Below are positions 1 through 5,962 of a DNA stretch of 7,788 nucleotides, in pieces. A program made the position numbers and the translations under genes. The number at the start of each line of letters is the position of its first letter. Within the stretch, counting starts at the first letter, position 1. The notes under the pieces are model-generated. The model did no database searches, had not been told where the DNA came from, and saw only the letters and a list, made by a program, of their open reading frames with translations. This stretch comes from Candidatus Sumerlaeota bacterium (GTDB taxonomy: Bacteria; Sumerlaeota; T1SED10-198M), in contig PWGE01000450.1 in assembly GCA_003554345.1 (NCBI GenBank), forward strand, positions 1-7,788, written 5' to 3'.

Positions 1-308
1 CCCTGGTTGGAAACAGTCAGGGTATACATTTCTGTTTCTATGGTTACTGTTTCTTCAGGGACTCTTTCAACCTCAGGAGGGTCGGGTTCAGGGTCTGGTT
101 CCGGCTCCGGTTCGGGGTCTGGTGTCGGCTCTGGTTCTTCCGGTGGTTCCGGTTCTGGAAAGGGTTCTTCAGGAGGATCTACTTCTTCCGGTGCTTCTTC
201 GGCCGGAGGCGTGGGGGGATGTTCCGGAGGTGGTGCCACTCTCTGGAAAATCATCAGGACAATAAAGGCAGATATAATAAAAAGTATCATGCGTTTTGAT
301 TCACTCAT
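1..308 (-). CDS. yidC: Membrane protein insertase YidC (Oxa1 family), N-terminal part, cut by the left window edge
   Basis: YidC inserts and folds inner-membrane proteins, alone or with SecYEG. The 102 visible codons begin at ATG 306-308. Residues 1-6 are short and polar/basic, residues 7-21 are a hydrophobic signal-anchor helix (MILFIISAFIVLMIF), and residues 26-86 are a Pro/acidic linker. The first beta strand of the periplasmic domain follows (VTIETEMYTLTVSNQ), lining up with the start of the E. coli YidC periplasmic domain (ISVKTDVLDLTINTRGG). This helix, linker, strand order is typical of Gram-negative YidC; the conserved five-helix core lies outside the window. GGAGG at 322-326 is the only Shine-Dalgarno-like site, but its 13-nt spacing is long, and no other in-frame start exists upstream. 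The gene appears to have its own promoter (368-395). A TonB-like Pro-rich protein was considered, but the strand after the linker fits YidC better. Family membership is inferred from the N-terminus alone. Confidence 0.83.
   Translation of the reverse strand, partial: MSESKRMILFIISAFIVLMIFQRVAPPPEHPPTPPAEEAPEEVDPPEEPFPEPEPPEEPEPTPDPEPEPEPDPEPDPPEVERVPEETVTIETEMYTLTVSNQ
51..236 (-). repeat. Low-complexity Pro/Glu/Asp coding repeat within yidC
   Basis: This stretch encodes YidC residues 25-86. By direct count, residues 26-86 contain 27 prolines and 24 Glu/Asp among 61 positions. From residue 59 to 77 every second residue is proline, alternating almost strictly with Glu or Asp (one Thr). The DNA is correspondingly repetitive, made of CCGGAA/CCAGAA-like hexamers, and read in the opposite direction gives a meaningless Gly/Ser-rich frame. 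It should form an extended, rigid, strongly acidic tether between the membrane anchor and the periplasmic domain. Such tracts can change length by replication slippage. Confidence 0.85.
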
Positions 309-321
309 CGTACAAACTGCG

Positions 322-326
322 CCTCC
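322..326 (-). promoter_or_regulatory. Possible Shine-Dalgarno site for yidC, unusually far from the start
   Basis: Minus-strand GGAGG lies 13 nt before the yidC ATG at 306-308, longer than the usual 5-9 nt. No in-frame ATG, GTG or TTG lies nearer, so the ATG start is retained on the strength of the protein N-terminus that follows it. Confidence 0.5.
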
Positions 327-333
327 GGTTTTT

Positions 334-355
334 TTGAGAAGAGAAGAATTCTCAA
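334..355 (-). promoter_or_regulatory. Inverted repeat in the yidC leader
   Basis: A perfect 7-bp inverted repeat (TTGAGAA, 8-nt spacer, TTCTCAA) lies just downstream of the predicted yidC transcription start and immediately upstream of the A-rich stretch and GGAGG. The spacer contains a second TTCTC, so the left arm could pair with either of two partners. On the minus strand it is followed by A residues, so it is not an intrinsic terminator for yidC. It may be an operator or an RNA hairpin near the ribosome binding site, or chance in purine/pyrimidine-biased sequence. Confidence 0.35.
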
Positions 356-367
356 TATTGAACCAAC

Positions 368-395
368 AGTATATCAAATAGCCAGCAGTTTTCAA
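368..395 (-). promoter_or_regulatory. Predicted sigma70-type promoter of yidC
   Basis: On the minus strand a -35 box TTGAAA (390-395) is separated by 16 bp from a -10 box TATACT (368-373), with TG one base upstream of the -10 box as in extended -10 promoters. Transcription would start near position 361, giving a leader of about 53 nt. It is the best promoter match in the intergenic region and is correctly placed and oriented for yidC. Prediction is from consensus only. Confidence 0.6.
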
Positions 396-475
396 TATGA
401 AGGGCTATGTGCTGAGTCCATGGCGACTTATTAAAAAATGTTTTTTGTTCTAACCAGCAAGACTCAGTTGCAAAA

Positions 476-517
476 TCATAGTATATGACAACTTCTATTG
501 CAGGAAGAACTATTCAT
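476..517 (-). CDS. Possible 13-residue small ORF with good ribosome binding site
   Basis: An ATG at 515-517 on the minus strand opens a frame encoding MNSSSCNRSCHIL and ending in TGA at 476-478. AGGAG lies 5 nt before the ATG, a better ribosome binding site than that of yidC. The stop overlaps a second ATG (ATGA) that opens a 9-codon frame without its own ribosome binding site. It lies downstream of the 542-566 hairpin and upstream of the predicted yidC promoter, so it would need read-through from the operon or another promoter. It resembles no family I know, shows no run of one amino acid typical of attenuators, and may be chance. Confidence 0.15.
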   Translation of the reverse strand: MNSSSCNRSCHIL

Positions 518-536
518 TCTTACTCCTCATACGGCA

Positions 537-566
537 GAAAACATCTTATCTTTCCGGGATAAGATG
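537..566 (-). terminator. Possible intrinsic terminator of the six-gene operon
   Basis: CATCTTATC and GATAAGATG form a perfect 9-bp stem with a 7-nt loop (542-566). On the minus strand it is followed at once by TTTTC. It lies about 110 bp after the methyltransferase stop codon and upstream of the yidC promoter, where an operon terminator would be expected. The stem is A/T-rich and the T tract short, so termination may be partial. On the plus strand no T run follows, so it would act only on minus-strand transcripts. The dyad could also be a protein-binding site. Confidence 0.45.
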
Positions 567-599
567 GTTGGATGCCGGCAATGTTTTGAATAAAAACGC

Positions 600-631
600 A
601 AAAAGAGAGCCTGGAAGAACCCGGTGTTCCA
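600..631 (-). terminator. Weak second terminator-like hairpin
   Basis: On the minus strand TGGAA (627-631) can pair with TTCCA (612-616) around a 10-nt loop, and five T follow at 600-604 after a 7-nt pause. The stem is only 5 bp, so this is a marginal candidate. It could assist the stronger hairpin at 542-566. Confidence 0.2.
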
Positions 632-672
632 TTATGTCAGAAAAAAATCATGTGGCGATAGAATTTCCCGTT

Positions 673-2085
673 TTACTTCTCAGGTCTTAAGAAGGTGACA
701 GTGACACCCTGCATGCGCGGTATGAATCGAATCGTACTAAAGTATTTACGGGTGTTGAGGAAATGAGGAAACATATTCCCGGTCTTTTCTGGCAGGTACT
801 TTTCAAACTTGTTGTTTTCAAGAAATTTATTGACAGGATGTTCGTTTTCTTCTTTCAGAATGGATGATGTGATATAAACCAGTTGTCCTTTTTCAGAAAC
901 AAACTCTGCTGCTTCCTCCAGCAGTTCTCTTTGTAATGTCATTAATTCCCCCAGTTTTTTTCTGCTGAAGAGAAGTCGCTTTTCAGGATTTTTATCCAGG
1001 TTTCCAGTACCTGTACAGGGCACATCAACTATTACGGTATCATATTTCTGCTTCCCGGAGTCCCCTAATTCTTTGCGGCTGACTGTCTGAATATTGCTGA
1101 ATCCGGCTGCACGGGCCCGTAATTTTACTTCTTTTACCATATCTTCTTTGTGTTCGGTAGCTGTTATTGAACCCTTGTTATGCATACATATTGCGTAACC
1201 CAGTGTTTTACTGCCGTATCCTGCACAATAGTCCAATACGCTGGTACCCGGTTTGGGATCGACACACTGGACTGCCAGCTGAGTGGCATCATCCTGTATT
1301 TCGAAAAGTCTTTCCTTATAATCTTTTAGTTCATGCACATCATGTATGCCACGTATATGGATGCCCCACTTGTTGAAGGGACTTTTCCGGGCATTTATCC
1401 CGGCGCTTTGAAGTCTTTTTAACATTTTCTCTCGAGTGATGGCCGAGAGATTTACCATCAGATGGCGGGTTTGATATTTTTCAATAAAATCAGAAGAGGG
1501 CGGGCGAGTTCTTTCTGTAACAGAAAGATAGTTGTTTGAGAAAAAACGGATATCTTTTACCGGTAATAAACGAAGGAGTGAATGAAGAAAATGGGGGGAG
1601 TACTGGACCTTAAGGGTCTTAAGCAGTTCCATCTTTGTGCCCAGTTGCCAGCCGAGAGAGAGGGGGTCCTGGCCTTTACGATATTTCTGGCCCAGTGAAT
1701 GGTAAGCATCTCTGCTTTTATGGAGCATTGCTATAAGTTGATCCAGGTTGAAATCAGGGAACAGATGAAGCTGTTTGACTATTTTCATGGTGTAATTTGT
1801 AGAGTAATCAAGAAGCGTGTGAACAGTAAGAACCCAGGCAGAATACACCTTTTCCTGCAATTCAAAACGAAATTGTTTATGAACAAGGTCAAAGCGGTAG
1901 AAATAGTTTTCAACAGCCCGGCTCAGAAAGGAGCAGACCCATTTTTCTTCCGCTGTTCCAAACGTGTGCTTTCGAATAAGCAGGGCTAATTCTTTATCTG
2001 TTACCGGAGGGTTTTGAAGGCGCTCTTGCAGATAGTCGGCTAAAAATCTGGCCCAGTAATTGGAAGTTATTCGGGGCTTGTTCAT
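673..2085 (-). CDS. RsmB/NSUN-type RNA m5C methyltransferase homologue with Ser in place of the motif VI Cys
   Basis: This family transfers a methyl group from S-adenosylmethionine to C5 of cytosine in rRNA or tRNA. The 470-residue protein has a long helical N-terminal part (about 1-180), a region matching the usual pre-catalytic fold (MVNLSAITREK, 210-220; FEIQDDATQL, 261-270), then a Rossmann methyltransferase domain. Motif I is VLDYCAGYGSKT (283-294; family norm is close to LDxCAAPGGKT) and motif IV is DVPCTGTG (354-361) with Cys357. Motif VI reads YITSSILKEENE (404-415) where the family normally has TC, so Ser407 (codon TCA) replaces the Cys that in E. coli RsmB (Cys375) attacks the base. 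It may be inactive, mechanistically altered or RNA-binding only. The start overlaps the RNase G stop in ATGA, with AGGAG 7 nt upstream. Fold assignment is strong; the target RNA is unknown, and RsmB cannot be told from other paralogues here. Confidence 0.87.
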   Translation of the reverse strand: MNKPRITSNYWARFLADYLQERLQNPPVTDKELALLIRKHTFGTAEEKWVCSFLSRAVENYFYRFDLVHKQFRFELQEKVYSAWVLTVHTLLDYSTNYTMKIVKQLHLFPDFNLDQLIAMLHKSRDAYHSLGQKYRKGQDPLSLGWQLGTKMELLKTLKVQYSPHFLHSLLRLLPVKDIRFFSNNYLSVTERTRPPSSDFIEKYQTRHLMVNLSAITREKMLKRLQSAGINARKSPFNKWGIHIRGIHDVHELKDYKERLFEIQDDATQLAVQCVDPKPGTSVLDYCAGYGSKTLGYAICMHNKGSITATEHKEDMVKEVKLRARAAGFSNIQTVSRKELGDSGKQKYDTVIVDVPCTGTGNLDKNPEKRLLFSRKKLGELMTLQRELLEEAAEFVSEKGQLVYITSSILKEENEHPVNKFLENNKFEKYLPEKTGNMFPHFLNTRKYFSTIRFIPRMQGVTVTFLRPEK

Positions 2086-3524
2086 AAAGGTTCTCCTGTT
2101 TCAAAATGAAGATGTTCTGTAATATCAAACTCGGTTTCTTGCAGGGCAGGGGATAGTTTTAGAGTAACTGAGATGTTAAAATTTTCCGTGAGATCCTCAG
2201 TCATTTCCTGAAAAAGCGGTTGAAAACCGGTAGGAATATACAGTAAAAAATCAAAGATATTTTGTATTTCATAATAGTGAAGAATAACGCGGCGAACCGC
2301 TAAGGCCTGGAAAAAAGCATTGGGATAATGGCCACTGCCTTTACAACACGGACATGTTTTAAGAAAAACCTGCTTTAAGGAAGAGTGCTTTCTTTTTCGT
2401 ACAATCGTCATTAAACCCACATCATTGACTCCGATAACTTCTGAAGGAATAAGACTTTTCGCAAGTTCTTCTCGCAAAAGGGCGCAGACTGTTTCGATTT
2501 CCACTTTCTTTTTCAGGTCGATAAAATCGATCACAATTAAACCCCCCAGGTTACGAAAACGAATCTGACGGGCTATCTGAACAGCGGCTTCCCTGTTGAT
2601 ATGATCGGCGGTAGCCTGTAATCCTTTTTTTGTTCCTGAAAAACGTCCTGAATTGACATCAAGTGTTGTCAGGAAAGGTTTTTCACTGATAAGAATATAC
2701 CCTCCTGAAGGAAGCCAGCACTTATTTTTAAGTGAGAGCTCGATGGCTCTGTTTATCCCATATTTTTCAAAAAGATCTGTCCGCTTTTCATAATGAATAT
2801 CGGGCTTTTGACTATCAGGTATCTCTGCAAAGTGTTCCTGTACCTCCTGGTAAAGTGCCCGGTTATCAGTATGTACAGCTTCGAAAAGAATACTGGCGGC
2901 ATCACGGAGCCAGAAAAAAATGTGGCTTTTATCCTGGTGCACCAGGCCGGGCTTTTTTTTCGTTTCCAGCTTTTCTTCGATTGCCGACCATTTTGCCTGC
3001 AACTTTTTCGCTTCTTCCAGAAGTGTGCTGTCATCCAGATTAAAAGCAGCAGTACGGGCAATAAAACCACCCTTTTCAGATGACAGGTTCTCTAAAAGAG
3101 AAAAGAGTCGTTCACGTTCTTCGCCTTCTATCTTCCTGGAGACTTTTTGAAAAGAGGTATAGGGAAAATAAACCAGGTATTTCCCGGTAAGGAAAAATTC
3201 ATTGGTAAGCTTCACTCCTTTTTCAGGAGTTTCTTCTTTTTGAACCTGAACAAAAAGTCGTTCACCGGCTTTAAAATCCTGACATCTGTCTTTTTCCGGA
3301 AGAAAGAGGTAGCCATTTTTATCCCGTCCAATATCCACAAATACCGCCTGTAAGCCAGGCACAACGTTGTCCACTTTTCCCAGGTAGATATCTCCGATAC
3401 GGGGTTTATTACTTCGTGTCCAGACATACAATTCCACGGCCTGGTCTTCTTCGAGAAGGCAGATCTTTTCTTCTATATTATTTCTGGAAAGGAGGAGGGT
3501 GCGGGACAGTGTCGGTTCGTTCAT
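2082..3524 (-). CDS. rng: Ribonuclease G/E family endoribonuclease
   Basis: RNase G/E enzymes are Mg2+-dependent single-strand endoribonucleases that mature rRNA and start mRNA decay, preferring 5'-monophosphorylated ends. At 480 residues this is RNase G-like in size, with no long RNase E degradosome-scaffold tail. It has an S1-type RNA-binding domain (about 38-108, with GDIYLGKV and FVDIG) and a 5'-sensor segment GGFIARTAA (152-160) whose Arg157-Thr158 match the RNase E 5'-phosphate pocket. The DNase I-like catalytic domain has TTLDVNSG (Asp289) and VIDFID (Asp333), aligning with E. coli RNase E Asp303 and Asp346. The zinc link is CPCC (391-394), the CPxC motif that bridges protomers in RNase E. 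All key residues are present, so it should be active. The ATG overlaps the radical SAM stop by 4 bp and has no clear Shine-Dalgarno site, which suggests translational coupling. A gene pair of this radical SAM family with RNase G is found in other bacteria. Confidence 0.96.
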   Translation of the reverse strand: MNEPTLSRTLLLSRNNIEEKICLLEEDQAVELYVWTRSNKPRIGDIYLGKVDNVVPGLQAVFVDIGRDKNGYLFLPEKDRCQDFKAGERLFVQVQKEETPEKGVKLTNEFFLTGKYLVYFPYTSFQKVSRKIEGEERERLFSLLENLSSEKGGFIARTAAFNLDDSTLLEEAKKLQAKWSAIEEKLETKKKPGLVHQDKSHIFFWLRDAASILFEAVHTDNRALYQEVQEHFAEIPDSQKPDIHYEKRTDLFEKYGINRAIELSLKNKCWLPSGGYILISEKPFLTTLDVNSGRFSGTKKGLQATADHINREAAVQIARQIRFRNLGGLIVIDFIDLKKKVEIETVCALLREELAKSLIPSEVIGVNDVGLMTIVRKRKHSSLKQVFLKTCPCCKGSGHYPNAFFQALAVRRVILHYYEIQNIFDFLLYIPTGFQPLFQEMTEDLTENFNISVTLKLSPALQETEFDITEHLHFETGEPL

Positions 3525-5962
3525 AAAGCAATTTTTCTTTTGTTAAAATTTAAAAAGAGCTGTACTTTACGAACATAATATGGTGTATCACCTTTATTTA
3601 ACAGGGAACGAAACTTTTTTTTGGGGCCTTCTACATCAATTTCAAAAATATTCGATGATGGCCGGGATACAGCCTGAATGCTATCATCATGAATTTTGCG
3701 GAAATCTTCTTCAGCAATGAGAGGATCCTTCTCAAAAGTGGTACGGTAACGGCTTACTATTTTTTGTTTGTTAAGGTTAGGAGTGTTCCGGGGCAGAGGC
3801 AGAAGTTTACGGAATGAGTAGCCGGCGGGTGAACTCTGGTTGAGTTTTTTGAGAGATTCCCCGGGCTCTATGGGTTCGCTTAAAGGAAGTTCCAGAATTT
3901 CACAGTCACTTTCCCAGAAAATGGGAAGGGCGTCATAAAAACTTATTTTTACTTTAGGGTTATACCCCTGTGAGTAGAGGAGGGGAAGATGTGCCCGTCG
4001 AAGAATGAATTCAATGTTTCGAATAAAATCCAGGTGACCGATATAGCTTGCGGGAAAGTGTTTGGTGAGGAGTAACCAGTACCGGTAAGTTTTGGGAGTT
4101 GTTTCCATGAGATGGGCACGAGGTAGTGGTTCAATCTTCTCCCGAGAGGCGATAACATTTTTATGAGAAGGAGCGCAGGCCCCACAACCATAACATCCCT
4201 CTTTTCTGCAGGAGGGTCTTTCCTTATTTTCCTGTGAGGTATGATATTCTTCGAGAAGGAATTCTCTGTCTATACCGGCATCAATATTATCCCATGGCAA
4301 GGGGTTTTCTGGTAAGTAAGGGCGGTGTGCATCATACCCGTGTTTTTTCTCAAAATGACCGAGAATAGAGTCCCATAGTTCGGGTTGAAAGGCATCATCC
4401 CAGGTGTCCAGGTAAGCACCTTTATTGACGGCTTCCAGAATGACTTCTGAAGCCCGGCGATCGGCTCGCGCCAGGAAGGCTTCTACCCGGTTCATGGTCA
4501 GATCAGGATATTTTATTGAAACATGTTGTAATTTGCGGCATTCCCTGCGCATGGCGTGTATTATTTCAAAATAATATTCTCTGTCATGATGGGGCGCCCA
4601 CTGGAAAGGTGTATGAGCTTTGGGAATAAAAGGAGCTACAGATACGTTAATTTGATAACGCTTATGATATTGAGAGGCAATATCATTTGCTTTCCTGATA
4701 AGGGAAATAATACCTTCTATATCAGCTTTTTCTTCCCCGGGTAACCCAATCATAAAATAGAGTTTGAGAACCTGCCATCCCCTCGAAAAACAAAGTGAGA
4801 TGGTCTCAAATATTTCTTCGTCAGTGAAATGTTTATTAATTATCCTGCGCAATCTTTCGGTGCCTGCTTCCGGGGCGAAAGTAAAGCCTGCTTTGCCCCG
4901 TTGGAGCGCGGTGTCTTCAAGCTGAGTGGTGAACTTTTCAATGCGCAGAGAAGGGAAGGACAACTTTACATGATATTGCTCCAGAAAAGGAGACAGATTA
5001 CGAATTATATCAGATAAACAGGTATAATCGGCAATACTCAGGGAAAGGAGGCTGACCTCATTATATCCCGTGATGGTAAGACCACGTAAAATTTCTTCGC
5101 TGAGGCGGCGGGGATTTTTTTCGCGAAGTGGACGGTTTACATACCCTGCCTGACAGAAACGGCACCCATTTAAGCATCCCCTTGCTGTTTCTATGACCAG
5201 TCTGTCATGAACAGGCTTGATGGAAGGAATCAGGTACCATTTGGGAAAAGGACTTTTATTGATATCGAACACTCTTTTCCTGACCTGTTGTTCAGTTCCT
5301 TCTTCAACCTCATAACCCTTGAATTGACCGCTTTTATCATAGAGTGGCTTATACAGGGAAGGTACGTAAATCCCCTGAATTTTTGATAAACGACGCAGTT
5401 TTTGGCTGCGGGAAGAAGAATCTTTCTCAAGCAAATCGGCGATTTCTCCAAAGACTTCTTCTCCATCTCCGAGAATAAAAGCATCGATAAAGTCTGCATA
5501 TGGTTCCGGATTATAAGCCCCCGTGCCGCCGCCCAGTATAAGAGGATCTTTCTCGCCCCGGTCCTTTGCCAGTATGGGCACTCCGCTTCGTTCTATCATC
5601 TTTACCATAGTAGTGCAGGATAATTCTGTCTGTAATGTGAAACCGATGCAATCAAACTCTTTTCCTGGTTTTTGAAAATACAGCGAAGGAATCAAAGCGT
5701 CCCGGGATTCTAAAAATTCCATGATGGTTTGATCGGGAGCAAAAATACGGTCTACCACAAGAGAGGTTTTCTGGAGCATGTAATTGTACAGGGCATGAAA
5801 GCCAAAATAACAGGTGCCTATTTCATACACATCAGGAAATGCCAGCAATATCTTCAACTTTTCAGGGGCCCATCGCTGTCTTTTCTGACTGTATTCAGAG
5901 TCAATATATCGTCCCGGTTTGGGAAGATTATAGGATTGGAGCCAGGACAGAAATTCATTCAT
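3521..5962 (-). CDS. Radical SAM protein with B12-binding-like domain fused to a C-terminal DUF2344 domain
   Basis: This 813-residue protein combines two modules that are separate genes in some bacteria: the TIGR03960-type radical SAM protein and the TIGR03936/DUF2344 radical SAM-linked protein. The function is uncharacterised. Residues about 36-180 form a B12-binding-like domain (AFPDVYEIG; LGGGTGAYNPEPYADFIDAF), but I see no DxHxxG cobalamin-ligating motif. The radical SAM core carries CLNGCRFC (263-270), the CxxxCxxC that binds the 4Fe-4S cluster and cleaves S-adenosylmethionine. A second Cys group (585, 590, 593, 596; ends CYGCGAC) follows and may hold another cluster or zinc. DUF2344 begins near 625, with IGHLDFIRNIEFILRRA and YSQGYNPKVKISF matching its hallmark HLD and SQGFNP regions. 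The start overlaps the preceding stop in ATGA without a good Shine-Dalgarno site, so translation is probably coupled. The cytoplasmic location and RNA-related role are inferred from the adjacent RNase G and methyltransferase homologue. Confidence 0.94.
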   Translation of the reverse strand: MNEFLSWLQSYNLPKPGRYIDSEYSQKRQRWAPEKLKILLAFPDVYEIGTCYFGFHALYNYMLQKTSLVVDRIFAPDQTIMEFLESRDALIPSLYFQKPGKEFDCIGFTLQTELSCTTMVKMIERSGVPILAKDRGEKDPLILGGGTGAYNPEPYADFIDAFILGDGEEVFGEIADLLEKDSSSRSQKLRRLSKIQGIYVPSLYKPLYDKSGQFKGYEVEEGTEQQVRKRVFDINKSPFPKWYLIPSIKPVHDRLVIETARGCLNGCRFCQAGYVNRPLREKNPRRLSEEILRGLTITGYNEVSLLSLSIADYTCLSDIIRNLSPFLEQYHVKLSFPSLRIEKFTTQLEDTALQRGKAGFTFAPEAGTERLRRIINKHFTDEEIFETISLCFSRGWQVLKLYFMIGLPGEEKADIEGIISLIRKANDIASQYHKRYQINVSVAPFIPKAHTPFQWAPHHDREYYFEIIHAMRRECRKLQHVSIKYPDLTMNRVEAFLARADRRASEVILEAVNKGAYLDTWDDAFQPELWDSILGHFEKKHGYDAHRPYLPENPLPWDNIDAGIDREFLLEEYHTSQENKERPSCRKEGCYGCGACAPSHKNVIASREKIEPLPRAHLMETTPKTYRYWLLLTKHFPASYIGHLDFIRNIEFILRRAHLPLLYSQGYNPKVKISFYDALPIFWESDCEILELPLSEPIEPGESLKKLNQSSPAGYSFRKLLPLPRNTPNLNKQKIVSRYRTTFEKDPLIAEEDFRKIHDDSIQAVSRPSSNIFEIDVEGPKKKFRSLLNKGDTPYYVRKVQLFLNFNKRKIAL

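Larger units (their letters stand above)
309..672. other. Intergenic region between the methyltransferase homologue and yidC
   Basis: These 364 bp carry no convincing protein gene on either strand. On the minus strand, in transcription order, they hold: a weak hairpin (612-631) followed by five T; a perfect 9-bp hairpin followed by four T (542-566); a 13-codon ORF with a good ribosome binding site (476-517); an A/T tract of six A, TG, six T (433-446); a sigma70-like promoter (368-395); an inverted repeat in the predicted leader (334-355); and the yidC Shine-Dalgarno-like site (322-326). rnpA and rpmH, often found before yidC, are absent. Confidence 0.8.

Noticed and set aside
1-308. TonB-like protein instead of YidC, because of one N-terminal helix and a Pro/Glu tract
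   Set aside because: The segment after the tract (VTIETEMYTLTVSNQ) matches the first strand of the YidC periplasmic domain and its usual position, and no TonB-specific feature is visible.
7-381. Plus-strand 124-residue Gly/Ser-rich reading frame, superficially like a structural or silk-like protein
   Set aside because: It is the antisense of the Pro/Glu codons of yidC and runs over the yidC promoter. The minus-strand frame gives a coherent membrane anchor plus YidC domain start; the plus-strand one gives only low complexity.
433-446. Six A, TG, six T tract as a terminator or regulatory hairpin
   Set aside because: The loop would be only 2 nt and the stem pure A-T. It is more likely just A/T-rich upstream sequence, too far (more than 70 bp) from the predicted start to be a standard UP element.
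480-508. Alternative -10 box (TATACT, 480-485, minus) as a second yidC promoter
   Set aside because: The hexamer 17 bp upstream is TCTTCC, a poor -35 match. The pair at 368-395 is better in sequence and position.
1699-1989. Plus-strand frame of 96 residues inside the methyltransferase homologue
   Set aside because: It is wholly antisense to a gene with clear family motifs, with no recognisable domain. The same applies to the plus-strand frames at 1167-1376, 2732-3043, 2793-3083, 5729-6007 and 6011-6211.
2753-3070. Second minus-strand frame (105 residues) inside the RNase G gene
   Set aside because: It is out of frame with rng, has no recognisable motif or supporting start, and the rng frame is continuous through it.
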